Source: Actinokineospora globicatena
GTDB taxonomy: Bacteria; Actinomycetota; Actinomycetes; Mycobacteriales; Pseudonocardiaceae
Assembly: GCF_024171945.1 (NCBI RefSeq)
Contig: NZ_JAMTCR010000003.1
Location: forward strand, 248,001 to 312,000
Direction of reading: 5' to 3'
Length of the DNA stretch: 64,000 nucleotides
Both the position numbers and the translations under genes were made by a program. This document shows positions 19,001 to 27,770 of this stretch, piece by piece (position 1 is the first letter of the stretch; the number at the start of each line of letters is the position of its first letter). The notes under the pieces are model-generated. The model had not been told where the DNA came from. It searched no databases and was given only the letters and a program-made list of their open reading frames with translations.

Positions 19001-19040
19001 ACCGCCGCGGTCGGGCCACCCGGGCCCGGCCGCGGCGCGG
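19001..19040. terminator. Imperfect hairpin between convergent genes
   Basis: A GC-rich inverted repeat (left arm 19001-19017, right arm 19023-19040, with one mismatch and a 2-nt bulge). It lies in the 101-bp gap between the end of ridA (+) and the end of the FBP gene (-), and is a likely bidirectional terminator. Confidence 0.55.
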
Positions 19041-19535
19041 TCACTCGCCGACCAGGACCCGGCTCACGAACAGCTCCACGTTGAGCACCATGCGGTCGAT
19101 CTTCTCGCTCAGGTCGATGGTCTCGGTCGCCTGCGGCACGTCGGACTTGCGCTTGCCGCGCACGTACAGGCTGCAGGCGAGGTCGCGGCAGATGTAGGTG
19201 CCGACGGTGTCGCCCTTCTTGCCGGACTTGCCGGACTTGCGCGCCGAGAACAGGACGATGTCCGAGGCGGGGTGGATGGTGTGGCAGAACGCGCACATCG
19301 ACGACCGCAGCTTGCTGCGCGGCGGCGTGGCCATCCGCAGCGAGATCCCCACGACCTCACCCTGGTACGGCAGCACCAGGTAGGCGTTGTTCACCGCGCG
19401 CGGGTCGACCCAGCCGAAGAAGTCCAGGTCGTCCCACGCCACGGTGTCCAGGTTCGGCATGGTCATCTTCTTCGCCTCGCCCTTCGAGCAGTTCGTGAGC
19501 GAGTCGCGGATGCGCTCTTGGTCGAGCGGTTGCAT
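19041..19535 (-). CDS. FBP/FusB-type treble-clef zinc-finger protein
   Basis: A 164-aa protein that looks like the actinobacterial FBP-domain family, related to the EF-G-binding C-terminal treble clef of FusB. Four cysteines in two pairs (CAFC near residue 81 and the C-x4-C of ICRDLAC near 117) would hold one zinc. The N-terminal part has FGWVDPRA, typical of the family. FusB-type proteins bind elongation factor G and can rescue ribosomes stalled by fusidic acid. A strong AGGAGG precedes the ATG. It is transcribed away from the peptide arm. It may be a core chromosomal gene separating two sub-clusters, or a target-protection gene; the sequence cannot decide. Confidence 0.75.
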   Translation of the reverse strand: MQPLDQERIRDSLTNCSKGEAKKMTMPNLDTVAWDDLDFFGWVDPRAVNNAYLVLPYQGEVVGISLRMATPPRSKLRSSMCAFCHTIHPASDIVLFSARKSGKSGKKGDTVGTYICRDLACSLYVRGKRKSDVPQATETIDLSEKIDRMVLNVELFVSRVLVGE

Positions 19536-19642
19536 CAGGCGTCCTCCTGTGTTCCGAGCCCGCGCGGCCGGTCGGCTCCTTGATCACCAGGTGTGCGGCC
19601 ACTGTAGCGCGCCGTACCCGGTCCGTACGCCGAATATCCGGG

Positions 19643-20902
19643 TCACGACCCCGACCGAGCGCCTCGCCGGGGTCCGGTCGCCGGGACGCGCGGCTCGACC
19701 GGGCGGAACGTGGTGGTGCGGGCGCGCAGGGCGGAGCGGAACAGGTAGGCGGTGGCGGCGAGGAGGACGGCGGTCAGGACCCAGGCCAGTTCGGCCAGGT
19801 CCGGGAACGACGTGGGGAGCCGGGCACCGACAGCGCCGCCCGCGTTGAGGGCGAAGCCGTAGAAGGCGATCGCGGTGGTCTGGGCGGCGCCCGCGTTGGT
19901 GCCGATCGACTGGATGAGCGCGGGTCCGGCGGTGGACATGCCGAGCATGAACAGGAACAGCGCGATCCCGATCCCCAGCGGACTGTCCGAGACGATCGCC
20001 GTGCCCGCCATACCTGCGGCGGCGAGGGCGAAGGCGGCGCAAACCCTGATCGTGGAAGGGAATCTGCCCAGGACCGGTGCCAAGAAGACGGCCAGCAGCA
20101 GGGCGGGCAACGCGCTGGTGCGCAGTGCGAGCATCGCGTCGTGGTCGCTGACCAGTTCGGCGGGGCCCGCGAGCTGGACTCCCGTGTAGACGGCGGTGAT
20201 GCTGCCCGCCACCAGCAGCGCGATCAGGTAGAGCGGCGCGCGGCGGACCAACGTCGGCACCGTGCCGTGCACCCGACCGGCGACCGGCACCTGACCGTCC
20301 GGGTCGTGCATGACGCGGTAGACGATCACCACGGCGGGCACCAGCAGCGCGGCGGTGACCCAGAAGACCGCGCGCCAGCCCAGGTACTGCGCCACCAGCT
20401 GCGACTCGACCTGGCCGATCACCACGGTGCCGCCCATCGACGCCGAGATCATCGTCAGCGCGGTCGGCAGCCGCCGCGCGGGCACGGTCGCGCTGAAGTG
20501 GGCGTAGGCCATGGGCACGAACGCGCCCGCGAACAGCCCCTGCAGGCCGCGCAGGACCGAGCCCGTCACCAGGCTGTCCGCGAGCGGGAGGACCGCCGTC
20601 ACCACGGCCATCGCGGCGATCCCGCCGACCATCACCGCCCGCCTGCCCCAGCGGTTGGACAGCGGGCCGCTGATCAGGGACCCGCAGGCGTAGGCGATGG
20701 CGAAGGCGGACGTGGCCCAGGCCGCGGCGGCCGGGTCGACCGACCACGCGCCTGCCAGGTAGGGGATCAGCGGGATCGTCGCGTACATCTGCCCGACGAC
20801 CACGATGCCGACCAAGCACAGGACGGCGGCCATCGCGGCGAACGGCGGCGCGGGCCTCGACGGCGCTCTGGTCGTGTTCAGCATGATTGCTTCGTACCGC
20901 AC
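19643..20902 (-). CDS. MFS transporter, 12-TM drug/metabolite exporter type
   Basis: A 419-aa major facilitator with about 12 hydrophobic segments. The loop 2-3 motif of the family is recognisable in GPLSNRWGRRAVM. It belongs to the YnfM/Bcr-like export group. The GTG at 20902 gives the longest form; ATG at 20885 is six codons downstream and equally plausible, and neither has a strong ribosome site. It is divergent from the esterase/3-hydroxyanthranilate operon and shares a 300-bp control region with it, which suggests a joint role in export. Confidence 0.85.
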   Translation of the reverse strand: MRYEAIMLNTTRAPSRPAPPFAAMAAVLCLVGIVVVGQMYATIPLIPYLAGAWSVDPAAAAWATSAFAIAYACGSLISGPLSNRWGRRAVMVGGIAAMAVVTAVLPLADSLVTGSVLRGLQGLFAGAFVPMAYAHFSATVPARRLPTALTMISASMGGTVVIGQVESQLVAQYLGWRAVFWVTAALLVPAVVIVYRVMHDPDGQVPVAGRVHGTVPTLVRRAPLYLIALLVAGSITAVYTGVQLAGPAELVSDHDAMLALRTSALPALLLAVFLAPVLGRFPSTIRVCAAFALAAAGMAGTAIVSDSPLGIGIALFLFMLGMSTAGPALIQSIGTNAGAAQTTAIAFYGFALNAGGAVGARLPTSFPDLAELAWVLTAVLLAATAYLFRSALRARTTTFRPVEPRVPATGPRRGARSGS

Positions 20903-21209
20903 CGCGACCGGGCAGCACGACCACGCGGCGGGAAGTCAGTCAAGTCCGGGTGGGGCCCGATCGGGGCCCGGCGCTATTCGCGACCACCGGTGTCCATATC
21001 GGCGTGCAAGCCACTCACCGTGATTGCACTGGGAAAATGTTCCCTCGATCGAGGGTAGGCAACGGCATTCTTGTGACGTACTGGGTCTGACGTGGACGAT
21101 CTTGTCGGGCCCCGGGGACGAGGATCAAGGCACGCACCCAGTCCACTGTCACCCCTTCCGGGTGAAGGACACCGCCACTCGGTTCCCCGCTCCCAGGAGG
21201 AATTCGGTC
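20903..21209. promoter_or_regulatory. Divergent control region with perfect palindrome
   Basis: A non-coding stretch between the MFS gene (-) and the esterase operon (+). It contains a perfect 14-bp palindrome, CCCTCGATCGAGGG, at 21042-21055, which is a good candidate operator for a dimeric regulator controlling both directions. AGGAGG at 21196-21201 is the ribosome site for the esterase. No clear -35/-10 pair was found. Confidence 0.5.
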
Positions 21210-22919
21210 GTGCCCACTTCCGCGTCGCCCACCGCTGTTTCCGCCACAGCCTTCTCGCCCAAACCTGCCTCGACCACCGGGCCGTCATCCGCCGCTCCCG
21301 TCGTCGTCCGCACCTCGGCGGGTGCCGTGCGGGGGACCCGTCTCGGCGGGGTCACCGAGTTCCTCGGTGTCCCCTACGCCCAACCCCCGGTCGGCCCGCT
21401 GCGCTTCGCCTCGCCCCGGCCGCCCCAACCCTGGACAGCCGTGCGCGACGCCACCACCCGCGGCGCCCAGTTCTGCCAACCCGGGGTGCCGGGCAGCGCC
21501 GAGGACGCGTTGTCCGCCAACGTCTGGACGCCCGACGAGGGTGGCTCGCTGCCGGTCCTGGTGTACGTGCACGGCGGCGCGTGGCAGGTCGGCGCGGGCA
21601 GCCTGGCCAACTACGACGGCGCGCTGCTGGCCGCCGAGGGCGGGCTCGTGGTGGTGACGTTCAACTACCGCCTGGGCCCCTTCGGTTTCGGCTTCCACGA
21701 GGAGCTGGCCGACGTCGACACCGGGCTGCACGCGAACTGGGGCCTGCAGGACCAGATGGCGCTGCTGCACTGGGTCCGCGACAACGCGCCCGCGTTCGGC
21801 GGCGACCCGGGGAACGTCACGCTCGTCGGCACCTCCGCGGGCGGCGCGAGTGCGCACCAGTTGGCCCTGCTCCCGCAGACGAAGGTGTTGGTGCGCCGGG
21901 TGGTGGAGATCAGCGCGGCGCACGTGCGGGCACCGCAGTTGTCGATGACCGCCCCGCACGCCCGTGCGTCCGCCGAACGCCTCGCGGACCGGTTGGGGAC
22001 AACGGTGCCCGGTCTGCGCCAAGCGCCCGCCTCGGTGCTGTTGGCGGCGTGGAACGAACTTGGGCAGAACCGGCCCGCGCACAGCGGTCGCGAGTTCCGC
22101 GGACCCGTGCTCGACGGGACCACGATGCCCGGCTACGACCACGACTCGCCGCCGCCGGACATGCCCGTCATGTCGGTGCACACCCGCAACGAGGGCACGT
22201 TCTTCACCGTCCCCGGGATGTCCGTGCTGACCCCGACGCCCCCGCCCGCCACCTTCCTGCGGTTGCGCGGTGTCGTCCGCGACATCCTGCGGGCGCTCGC
22301 CGACGACGTGTCGGAGTACGACGTGCAGGACTGCCTGCAGGTCTACCGCGACGCCGCCGCGCTGGGCGCGTTCGCCCACGACCCGGCGACCGTCTGGTCC
22401 GAAGTGTACGGAGACGCGCTGCTGCGCCACCGCGTCGTGCGCCTCGCCGAGCGGCACGTGCGGATCGGCCGTTCTCCGCTGTACGCCATGGAGTTCACGC
22501 ACCCGACCCGGGTCCCGGGGGTCGGCGCCCCGCACGAGGCCACCTCCAAGTTCCTGTTCGGGACGCACGCCACGCCCGCCAACATCGACATGTTCGGTGA
22601 CGGCCCGCTGGAACGCCGCGTCGGGACGACCCTGCGGCAGTTGGTCGCCTCCTTCGCCACCACCGGGCACCCGAGCTGCGCGGACGGCCCCGCCTGGCCC
22701 GCGCTCGACGAGCACGGCCACGGCTCGCTCGTCCTGGGCGGTCCCGACCTGGCCGTCGTCGGCCGGGTCGAGCGCTCCGAGCGGCTGCGCTTCTGGGACC
22801 GCCCCGGCCTGGCCCCCTGGCCCACCCCGCACCACGCGCGACCGCGCGCCGCCATGACCCCGGCCGAGCGTGTCCCGGCCGGCGCACCACCACCGCTCAC
22901 AGACAGGAGGAACCGATGA
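21210..22919 (+). CDS. Type B carboxylesterase
   Basis: A 569-aa alpha/beta hydrolase of the carboxylesterase/para-nitrobenzyl esterase family. It has GVPYAQPPVGPLRF, the oxyanion-hole VHGGAW, the nucleophile elbow GTSAGG (family consensus GESAGG) and an acidic/His C-terminal part. I chose GTG at 21210 because AGGAGG lies 8 nt upstream; an ATG at 21024 would add a poorly conserved 62-aa extension. No convincing secretion signal is visible; residues 1-30 are Ser/Ala/Pro-rich. The stop overlaps the DAHP synthase start (ATGA), so it is the first gene of the 3-hydroxyanthranilate operon. It could hydrolyse or form an ester in product release, since the NRPSs lack thioesterases, but that is inference. 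Confidence 0.88.
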   Translation: MPTSASPTAVSATAFSPKPASTTGPSSAAPVVVRTSAGAVRGTRLGGVTEFLGVPYAQPPVGPLRFASPRPPQPWTAVRDATTRGAQFCQPGVPGSAEDALSANVWTPDEGGSLPVLVYVHGGAWQVGAGSLANYDGALLAAEGGLVVVTFNYRLGPFGFGFHEELADVDTGLHANWGLQDQMALLHWVRDNAPAFGGDPGNVTLVGTSAGGASAHQLALLPQTKVLVRRVVEISAAHVRAPQLSMTAPHARASAERLADRLGTTVPGLRQAPASVLLAAWNELGQNRPAHSGREFRGPVLDGTTMPGYDHDSPPPDMPVMSVHTRNEGTFFTVPGMSVLTPTPPPATFLRLRGVVRDILRALADDVSEYDVQDCLQVYRDAAALGAFAHDPATVWSEVYGDALLRHRVVRLAERHVRIGRSPLYAMEFTHPTRVPGVGAPHEATSKFLFGTHATPANIDMFGDGPLERRVGTTLRQLVASFATTGHPSCADGPAWPALDEHGHGSLVLGGPDLAVVGRVERSERLRFWDRPGLAPWPTPHHARPRAAMTPAERVPAGAPPPLTDRRNR

Positions 22920-24085
22920 ACGGGATCCACGCAGTGGAGCGCCTGCCCGCTGCCCAGCAGCCGCAGTGGGCGCCGCTCGACCGGCTCGCCGAGGTCGGCA
23001 GGGAACTGGCCGCCCTGCCCGGTCTGGTCGCCGAGTCCGATGTGCGCGACCTGCGCCGCGAGCTGGCCAGGGTGGCCGAGGGGGAGGCGCACGTCGTCCA
23101 GGCGGGCGACTGCGCCGAGGACCCGGCCGAGTGCAACGCCGGGGACATCGCCCGCAAGGTCGGTGTGCTCGACCTGATGGCCGGGCGGGTGCGGATGTCC
23201 ACGCACCGGCCGGTGCTGCGGGTCGGCCGCATCGCCGGGCAGTTCGCCAAGCCGCGGTCCAAGCCCACCGAGCTGTTCCGGGGGGTGGACCTGCCGGTGT
23301 TCCGGGGCCACATCGTCAACTCGCCGGACCCGGACCTCACCGCGCGCAGGCCCGACCCGGACCGGCTGCTGATGGCCTACCACGCGGCGGCCGAGGCCAT
23401 GGGGCACCTGGGCTGGTCCGGCGACTCGCCCCGCTCCGCGGTCTGCGCCCCGGTGTGGACCAGCCACGAGGCGCTCCTGCTCGCCTACGAGGTCCCGTTG
23501 CTGCGCGAGGACTCCACGGGCGGGTACCTGCTGGCCTCCACGCACTGGCCGTGGATCGGCGAGCGCACCAGGGACCCGGAGGGCGCGCACGTCGCCCTGC
23601 TGGCCCAGGTGAGCAACCCGGTCGCCTGCAAGGTGGGGCCCACCATGGAGGTCGAGCACCTGCTGGCGCTGTGCGCGAAGCTCGACCCGAACCGCGAACC
23701 GGGCAGGCTCACCCTGATCGCCCGCATGGGCGCCGACTTGGTCGACGAGCGGCTGCCCAGCCTGGTGCGCGCGACGCGTTCGGCCGGGCACCCGGTGATC
23801 TGGTTGACCGACCCGATGCACGGCAACACGGTCCCGGGGCCAGACGGCCTCAAGACCCGCTTCGTCGACGACGTCGTCACCGAGGTCGAGCGGTTCCAGT
23901 CGGCGGTGCGCGCCTGCGGGGGGATCGCGGGCGGCCTGCACCTGGAGACCACTCCCGACCAGGTGACCGAGTGCGTGCGGAACGCCTCGCAGATCGCGCA
24001 CGTGCCGGACAAGTACCTGAGCCACTGCGACCCGAGGCTCAACCCCGACCAGGCCACCACCGTGGCCTCGGCGTGGCGGGGCTGA
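22916..24085 (+). CDS. phzC: Class II DAHP synthase (PhzC-like)
   Basis: A 389-aa class II (plant/actinobacterial-type) 3-deoxy-D-arabino-heptulosonate 7-phosphate synthase, the first shikimate-pathway step (PEP + erythrose 4-phosphate). Seen: VQAGDCAEDP (the metal-ligand Cys), RVGRIAGQFAKPRS, CKVGPTME, WLTDPMHGNT, and the final metal site in the GLHLETTPDQVTEC and HCDPRLN segments. It is shorter than the housekeeping enzyme (about 460 aa) and like those of secondary clusters, so it probably escapes aromatic feedback and raises chorismate supply. It overlaps the esterase (ATGA) and precedes the chorismate-to-3-hydroxyanthranilate genes. Confidence 0.93.
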   Translation: MNGIHAVERLPAAQQPQWAPLDRLAEVGRELAALPGLVAESDVRDLRRELARVAEGEAHVVQAGDCAEDPAECNAGDIARKVGVLDLMAGRVRMSTHRPVLRVGRIAGQFAKPRSKPTELFRGVDLPVFRGHIVNSPDPDLTARRPDPDRLLMAYHAAAEAMGHLGWSGDSPRSAVCAPVWTSHEALLLAYEVPLLREDSTGGYLLASTHWPWIGERTRDPEGAHVALLAQVSNPVACKVGPTMEVEHLLALCAKLDPNREPGRLTLIARMGADLVDERLPSLVRATRSAGHPVIWLTDPMHGNTVPGPDGLKTRFVDDVVTEVERFQSAVRACGGIAGGLHLETTPDQVTECVRNASQIAHVPDKYLSHCDPRLNPDQATTVASAWRG

Positions 24086-24148
24086 CCGGTCGAGCACGCC
24101 CGGGTGGCGACCGCCGCCCGCGCACACACGACCCGAGGAGGTAGTGCC

Positions 24149-24916
24149 ATGAGGGGAAAAGTCGCCCTGGTGACCGGGGCAGCAGGGGGGATCGGCGCGG
24201 CCATCGTCGCCGAGCTGGCCGAGCGGGGCGTGCTGGTGGCCGCGGTCGACCGGGACAAGTCCACATTGGACGACCTGGTGCTGCGCACACCGCGCGGCGC
24301 GGTGGTGCGGCCCTACGCCGCCGACGTGACCGAGAGCATCGAGGTCGAGCAGGTGGTCGACGCGGTCGAGCGCGAGCTGGGTGACCTGGACTTCCTGGTC
24401 AACAGCGCGGGGGTGCTGCGGCTGGGCGAGGTCTGGTCGTTCGGCGACCAGGACTGGACCGACACCTTCGCCGTCAACGCCACCGGCGTGTTCAAGATGT
24501 CCCGCGCGGTCGTGGCCCGGATGCGCCAACGCCGCGCCGGGGCGATCGTCACGGTGGCGTCCAACGCCGCCAACACCCCGAGGGTGGCGATGGCCGCCTA
24601 CGCCGCGTCCAAGGCCGCGGCGAGCATGTTCACCAAGAGCCTCGGCCTGGAGGTCGCCCGGTTCGGCATCCGCTGCAACCTGGTCGCCCCCGGGTCCACC
24701 GAGACGCCGATGCTCACCTCGATGTGGCACGACGCCTCCGGCCGCGAGAACACGCTCAAGGGCAGCCCGGAAGCCTTCCGGCTGGGCATCCCGCTCGGCA
24801 AGACGGCGACCCCCCGCGACGTGGCCTCCGCCGTGCTGTTCCTGCTGTCCGAGGAAGCGTCGCACATCACCCTGCACGAGCTGACCGTCGACGGCGGCGC
24901 GACGTTGGGCGCCTGA
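24149..24916 (+). CDS. 2,3-dihydro-2,3-dihydroxybenzoate dehydrogenase-like SDR
   Basis: A 255-aa short-chain dehydrogenase of the EntA/DhbA type. It has the NAD site [13 protein letters not shown], the catalytic Ser (VASNAA), YAASKAA with Tyr and Lys, and the C-terminal [13 protein letters not shown] ending typical of DhbA. It starts at ATG 24149 after GAGGAGG. In siderophore pathways the enzyme aromatises the isochorismatase product. Here the neighbours are PhzD- and PhzE-like, so the likely substrate is trans-2,3-dihydro-3-hydroxyanthranilate and the product 3-hydroxyanthranilate. This assignment rests on context. Confidence 0.9.
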   Translation: MRGKVALVTGAAGGIGAAIVAELAERGVLVAAVDRDKSTLDDLVLRTPRGAVVRPYAADVTESIEVEQVVDAVERELGDLDFLVNSAGVLRLGEVWSFGDQDWTDTFAVNATGVFKMSRAVVARMRQRRAGAIVTVASNAANTPRVAMAAYAASKAAASMFTKSLGLEVARFGIRCNLVAPGSTETPMLTSMWHDASGRENTLKGSPEAFRLGIPLGKTATPRDVASAVLFLLSEEASHITLHELTVDGGATLGA

Positions 24917-24947
24917 CCACCGACCGGACCCACGAGGGAGATCGACC

Positions 24948-25628
24948 GTGCCACCGACCCTGCCCACGCCCCTGACCCCGACCCCCGTGAAGCCACCGAC
25001 CCCGAAGCTGGGTTTGCCCCCGATACCGAGCTACGCGCTGCCCACAGCCGGAGAGGTACCCGCCAGCACCGCCCCCTGGGTGGTGGACCCGGACCGCGCG
25101 GTCCTGCTGGTCCACGACATGCAGCGCTACTTCCTGGCCCCCCTGCCCGAACAGCCGCGCGCCGAACTGGTGGCCAACGCGGTCGCCCTGCGCGACCGCG
25201 CCGACGCCCTCGGGATGCCGGTCGCCTACACCGTCCAACCCGGCGGCATGACCCCGGCCGATCGCGGACTCCAGCGCGACATCTGGGGCCCGGGGATGCG
25301 GGTGGACCCCGAGGACCGCCTGGTCGTCGACCCGCTGGCGCCGCGGCCGGACGACTGGCTGTCCACGAAGTGGCGCTACAGCGCCTTCTTCCGCTCCGAC
25401 CTGCTCGAGCGGTTGCGCGACAACGGGCGCGACCAGCTCGTCCTGTGCGGGGTCTACGCGCACCTGGGCGTGCTGGTGACGGCGATCGACGCCTACAGCA
25501 ACGACATCGAGGCCTTCCTGGTCGCCGACGCCGTCGCCGACTTCTCCGCCGAACACCACCGCGGCGCCCTCGCGCACGCCGCGAGCAGCTGCGCCGTCGT
25601 GCTGACCACGAAGGAGGTCCTCCCGTGA
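24948..25628 (+). CDS. phzD: Isochorismatase (PhzD-like), no carrier domain
   Basis: A 226-aa isochorismatase-family hydrolase. It has [10 protein letters not shown] with the catalytic Asp, [12 protein letters not shown] with the conserved Lys, and the CGVYAHLGV segment in which Cys replaces the Asn of classic cysteine hydrolases, as in PhzD/EntB. Pro-rich residues 1-25 precede the domain, and the [11 protein letters not shown] segment is family-typical. It lacks the aryl carrier domain found in EntB/DhbB, which fits a free-acid route. It should convert 2-amino-2-deoxyisochorismate to trans-2,3-dihydro-3-hydroxyanthranilate. Its stop overlaps the PhzE start (GTGA). Confidence 0.92.
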   Translation: MPPTLPTPLTPTPVKPPTPKLGLPPIPSYALPTAGEVPASTAPWVVDPDRAVLLVHDMQRYFLAPLPEQPRAELVANAVALRDRADALGMPVAYTVQPGGMTPADRGLQRDIWGPGMRVDPEDRLVVDPLAPRPDDWLSTKWRYSAFFRSDLLERLRDNGRDQLVLCGVYAHLGVLVTAIDAYSNDIEAFLVADAVADFSAEHHRGALAHAASSCAVVLTTKEVLP

Positions 25629-27538
25629 CCGGCCACCCACTCCACCGACTCCTGCGTCTCTCGGCCACCGGCGACGCGCCCCCGTTCGCCCTGCTGCACC
25701 GCCCGGAGCACGCGGGCGCCGACGTGCTCGAGGTGCTCACCGGAGAAGTGTCCACTCCGGACACGCTGAGCCGGTTACCCCGGCGGGAACGGCCGGACGG
25801 GCACGTCGGGCCCTGGCACGACGTGCTCACCGTGGTCCCCTTCCGCCAGGTGGCGGAGCGCGGCTACGACTGCGCCGACGACGGGGCGCCGCTGATCGCG
25901 CTCACGGTGCGCGAGCAGGCCGCGCTGTCGCTGAGCGAGGTGCTCCCGGAGATCCCGCTGGTCCCGGTCGCTCTGGTCGGCGGCCACTTCGACCTCGACG
26001 ACGACGCCTACGCCGAGGTCGTCGGCCGGATCGTGGCCGACGAGATCGGGCAGGGCGAGGGCGCCAACTTCGTCATCAAGCGCACCTACGTCGCCGAGAT
26101 CGCGGGCTACCGGCTGGGGTCCGCGCTGTCGTTCTTCCGCAGGCTCGTCGAGCGGGAGAAGGGGGCGTACTGGACGTTCCTGGTGCACACCGGCGACCGG
26201 GTGTTCGTGGGTGCCAGCCCGGAGCGGCACGTGAGCCTGCACGGCGGCACCGCGGTCATGAACCCGATCAGCGGCACCTACCGGTACCCGGCCGCCGGGC
26301 CGACGCTGGGCGGCGTGCTCGACTTCCTGGCCGACACCAAGGAGATCGACGAGCTGTACATGACCGTCGACGAGGAACTGAAGATGATGTCGCGGGTGTG
26401 CCACGACCGCGTGCGGGTGGTCGGGCCGCACCTCAAGGAGATGGCCCGGCTCGCGCACACCGAGTACCTGATCGAGGGCTCCAGCGACCGCGACCCGCGC
26501 GAGGTGCTGGCCATGACCCTGTTCGCGCCGACCGTCACCGGCAGCCCGGTGGAGAGCGCGTGCAAGGTGATCCGCAGGTACGAACCGGAGGGACGGGGCT
26601 ACTACAGCGGTGTGGTCGCGCTGATCGGCACCGACGCCGACGGTCGCACCAGCATGGACTCGGCGATCATGATCCGCACGGCCGAGATCGGGCCGACCGG
26701 GCTGGTGCGCATCGGCGTCGGCGCCACGCTGGTGCGCGACTCCGACCCGGTGGCCGAGGCCGCCGAGACCCGGGGCAAGGCGGCGGGCCTGCTCGCCGCG
26801 CTCGACCACGCCCCACCGTCGCTGTTCGCCCAGCACCCGAGGGTTCGGGCGGCGCTGGCGGGCCGCAACACCGGGATCGCGGGCTACTGGCTGGCCCGCG
26901 ACGAGGACGCCGACCGGCCGCGCGACGGGCTGGCCGGGCGGCGGGTTCTCGTGGTCGACGCCGAGGACACGTTCACCTCGATGATCGCCCACCAGTTGCG
27001 CTCGACGGGCATGGACGTGCTGGTGCGCAGGCACGACGAGCCGTTCGACCTCGACGGCCACGACCTGGTGGTGCTTGGCCCCGGCCCGGGTGACCCGCGC
27101 GAGCACGGCCACCCCAAGATCACCCGGCTGCGGTCCTCGGTCCGGTGGCTGCTCGAGCACGGCCGCCCGTTCCTGGCGGTGTGCCTGAGCCACCAGGTGC
27201 TGGCCACCGCGCTCGGCCTGCCGCTGCGCAGGCGGACCGTGCCCAACCAGGGCGTGCGGCGGGAGGTGGACCTATTCGGCAGAACCGAACAGGTCGGTTT
27301 CTACAACACCTTCGCCGCGCGCAGTGAAAGCGACGAGTTCCTCGTGCCCGGAATCGGGCCGGTCTCGGTGAGCCGCGACCCGCTCACCGGCGAGGTGTAC
27401 GCGATGGTCGGACCGAGTTTCGCCTCGACGCAATTCCACGCCGAATCCGTGCTGACCCGCGACGGCGTCCGGATCACCTCGGAACTGGTGCTCGGCGTGC
27501 TCGACCGCGTGGGTGCCGCGGCCGAACTCGTTTCCTGA
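25625..27538 (+). CDS. phzE: 2-Amino-2-deoxyisochorismate synthase (PhzE-like, fused TrpE/TrpG)
   Basis: A 637-aa fusion, about the same length as phenazine PhzE. Residues about 90-400 are the chorismate-binding half ([46 protein letters not shown]), and residues about 440-635 are a class I glutamine amidotransferase (LGPGPGDP, nucleophile Cys in VCLSHQ, the His-Glu pair in FHAESV). It converts chorismate and glutamine to 2-amino-2-deoxyisochorismate. It closes the operon: GTG overlaps the phzD stop, and a very strong hairpin starts 12 bp after its own stop. A plain anthranilate synthase is the alternative, but the phzD neighbour argues for PhzE. Confidence 0.93.
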   Translation: MTGHPLHRLLRLSATGDAPPFALLHRPEHAGADVLEVLTGEVSTPDTLSRLPRRERPDGHVGPWHDVLTVVPFRQVAERGYDCADDGAPLIALTVREQAALSLSEVLPEIPLVPVALVGGHFDLDDDAYAEVVGRIVADEIGQGEGANFVIKRTYVAEIAGYRLGSALSFFRRLVEREKGAYWTFLVHTGDRVFVGASPERHVSLHGGTAVMNPISGTYRYPAAGPTLGGVLDFLADTKEIDELYMTVDEELKMMSRVCHDRVRVVGPHLKEMARLAHTEYLIEGSSDRDPREVLAMTLFAPTVTGSPVESACKVIRRYEPEGRGYYSGVVALIGTDADGRTSMDSAIMIRTAEIGPTGLVRIGVGATLVRDSDPVAEAAETRGKAAGLLAALDHAPPSLFAQHPRVRAALAGRNTGIAGYWLARDEDADRPRDGLAGRRVLVVDAEDTFTSMIAHQLRSTGMDVLVRRHDEPFDLDGHDLVVLGPGPGDPREHGHPKITRLRSSVRWLLEHGRPFLAVCLSHQVLATALGLPLRRRTVPNQGVRREVDLFGRTEQVGFYNTFAARSESDEFLVPGIGPVSVSRDPLTGEVYAMVGPSFASTQFHAESVLTRDGVRITSELVLGVLDRVGAAAELVS

Positions 27539-27550
27539 CCTGCTGTTCGG

Positions 27551-27606
27551 CGCCGGTGGCCGGACCACCGCGGACTCGTCCGCGAACGGTGGTCCGGCCA
27601 CCGGCG
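27551..27606 (+). terminator. Perfect long hairpin after phzE
   Basis: A perfect 20-bp inverted repeat (27551-27570 with 27587-27606). The interior forms a second stem (CGCGGAC/GTCCGCG, 27569-27584), giving an unusually stable hairpin. It lies 12 bp after the stop and has no long T tract, as is common in actinobacteria. Each arm contains GGTGGCCGGACCACC or its near-complement, a word that recurs at other intergenic sites in the window. Confidence 0.85.
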
Positions 27607-27770
27607 TGTGCGGAACCGGGCGCCTGGACCTGACGAACTGCCCCGCACTTGACAAGGTATTCCGACCGCCTTGGTCCCTTTCGTCGACTGCGTCACGATC
27701 TTCTCAACAGCGTGAGCGGGTTCTTTCACGAGACCGGCAGACCGATCGCCACCGGGATGGGAGGAATGAG

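Noticed and set aside
24948-25628. EntB/DhbB with aryl carrier domain (catechol siderophore pathway)
   Set aside because: The protein ends after the isochorismatase domain, and no DHB-type ligase or aryl carrier domain is seen.
22916-27538. Complete phenazine cluster
   Set aside because: phzF, phzB/A and phzG are absent, and a DhbA-type SDR is present, so the pathway should stop at 3-hydroxyanthranilate.
27649-27677. Promoter for the KASIII-like gene starting with TTGACA at 27649
   Set aside because: The -35 box is perfect, but no acceptable -10 hexamer is found 16-18 bp downstream.
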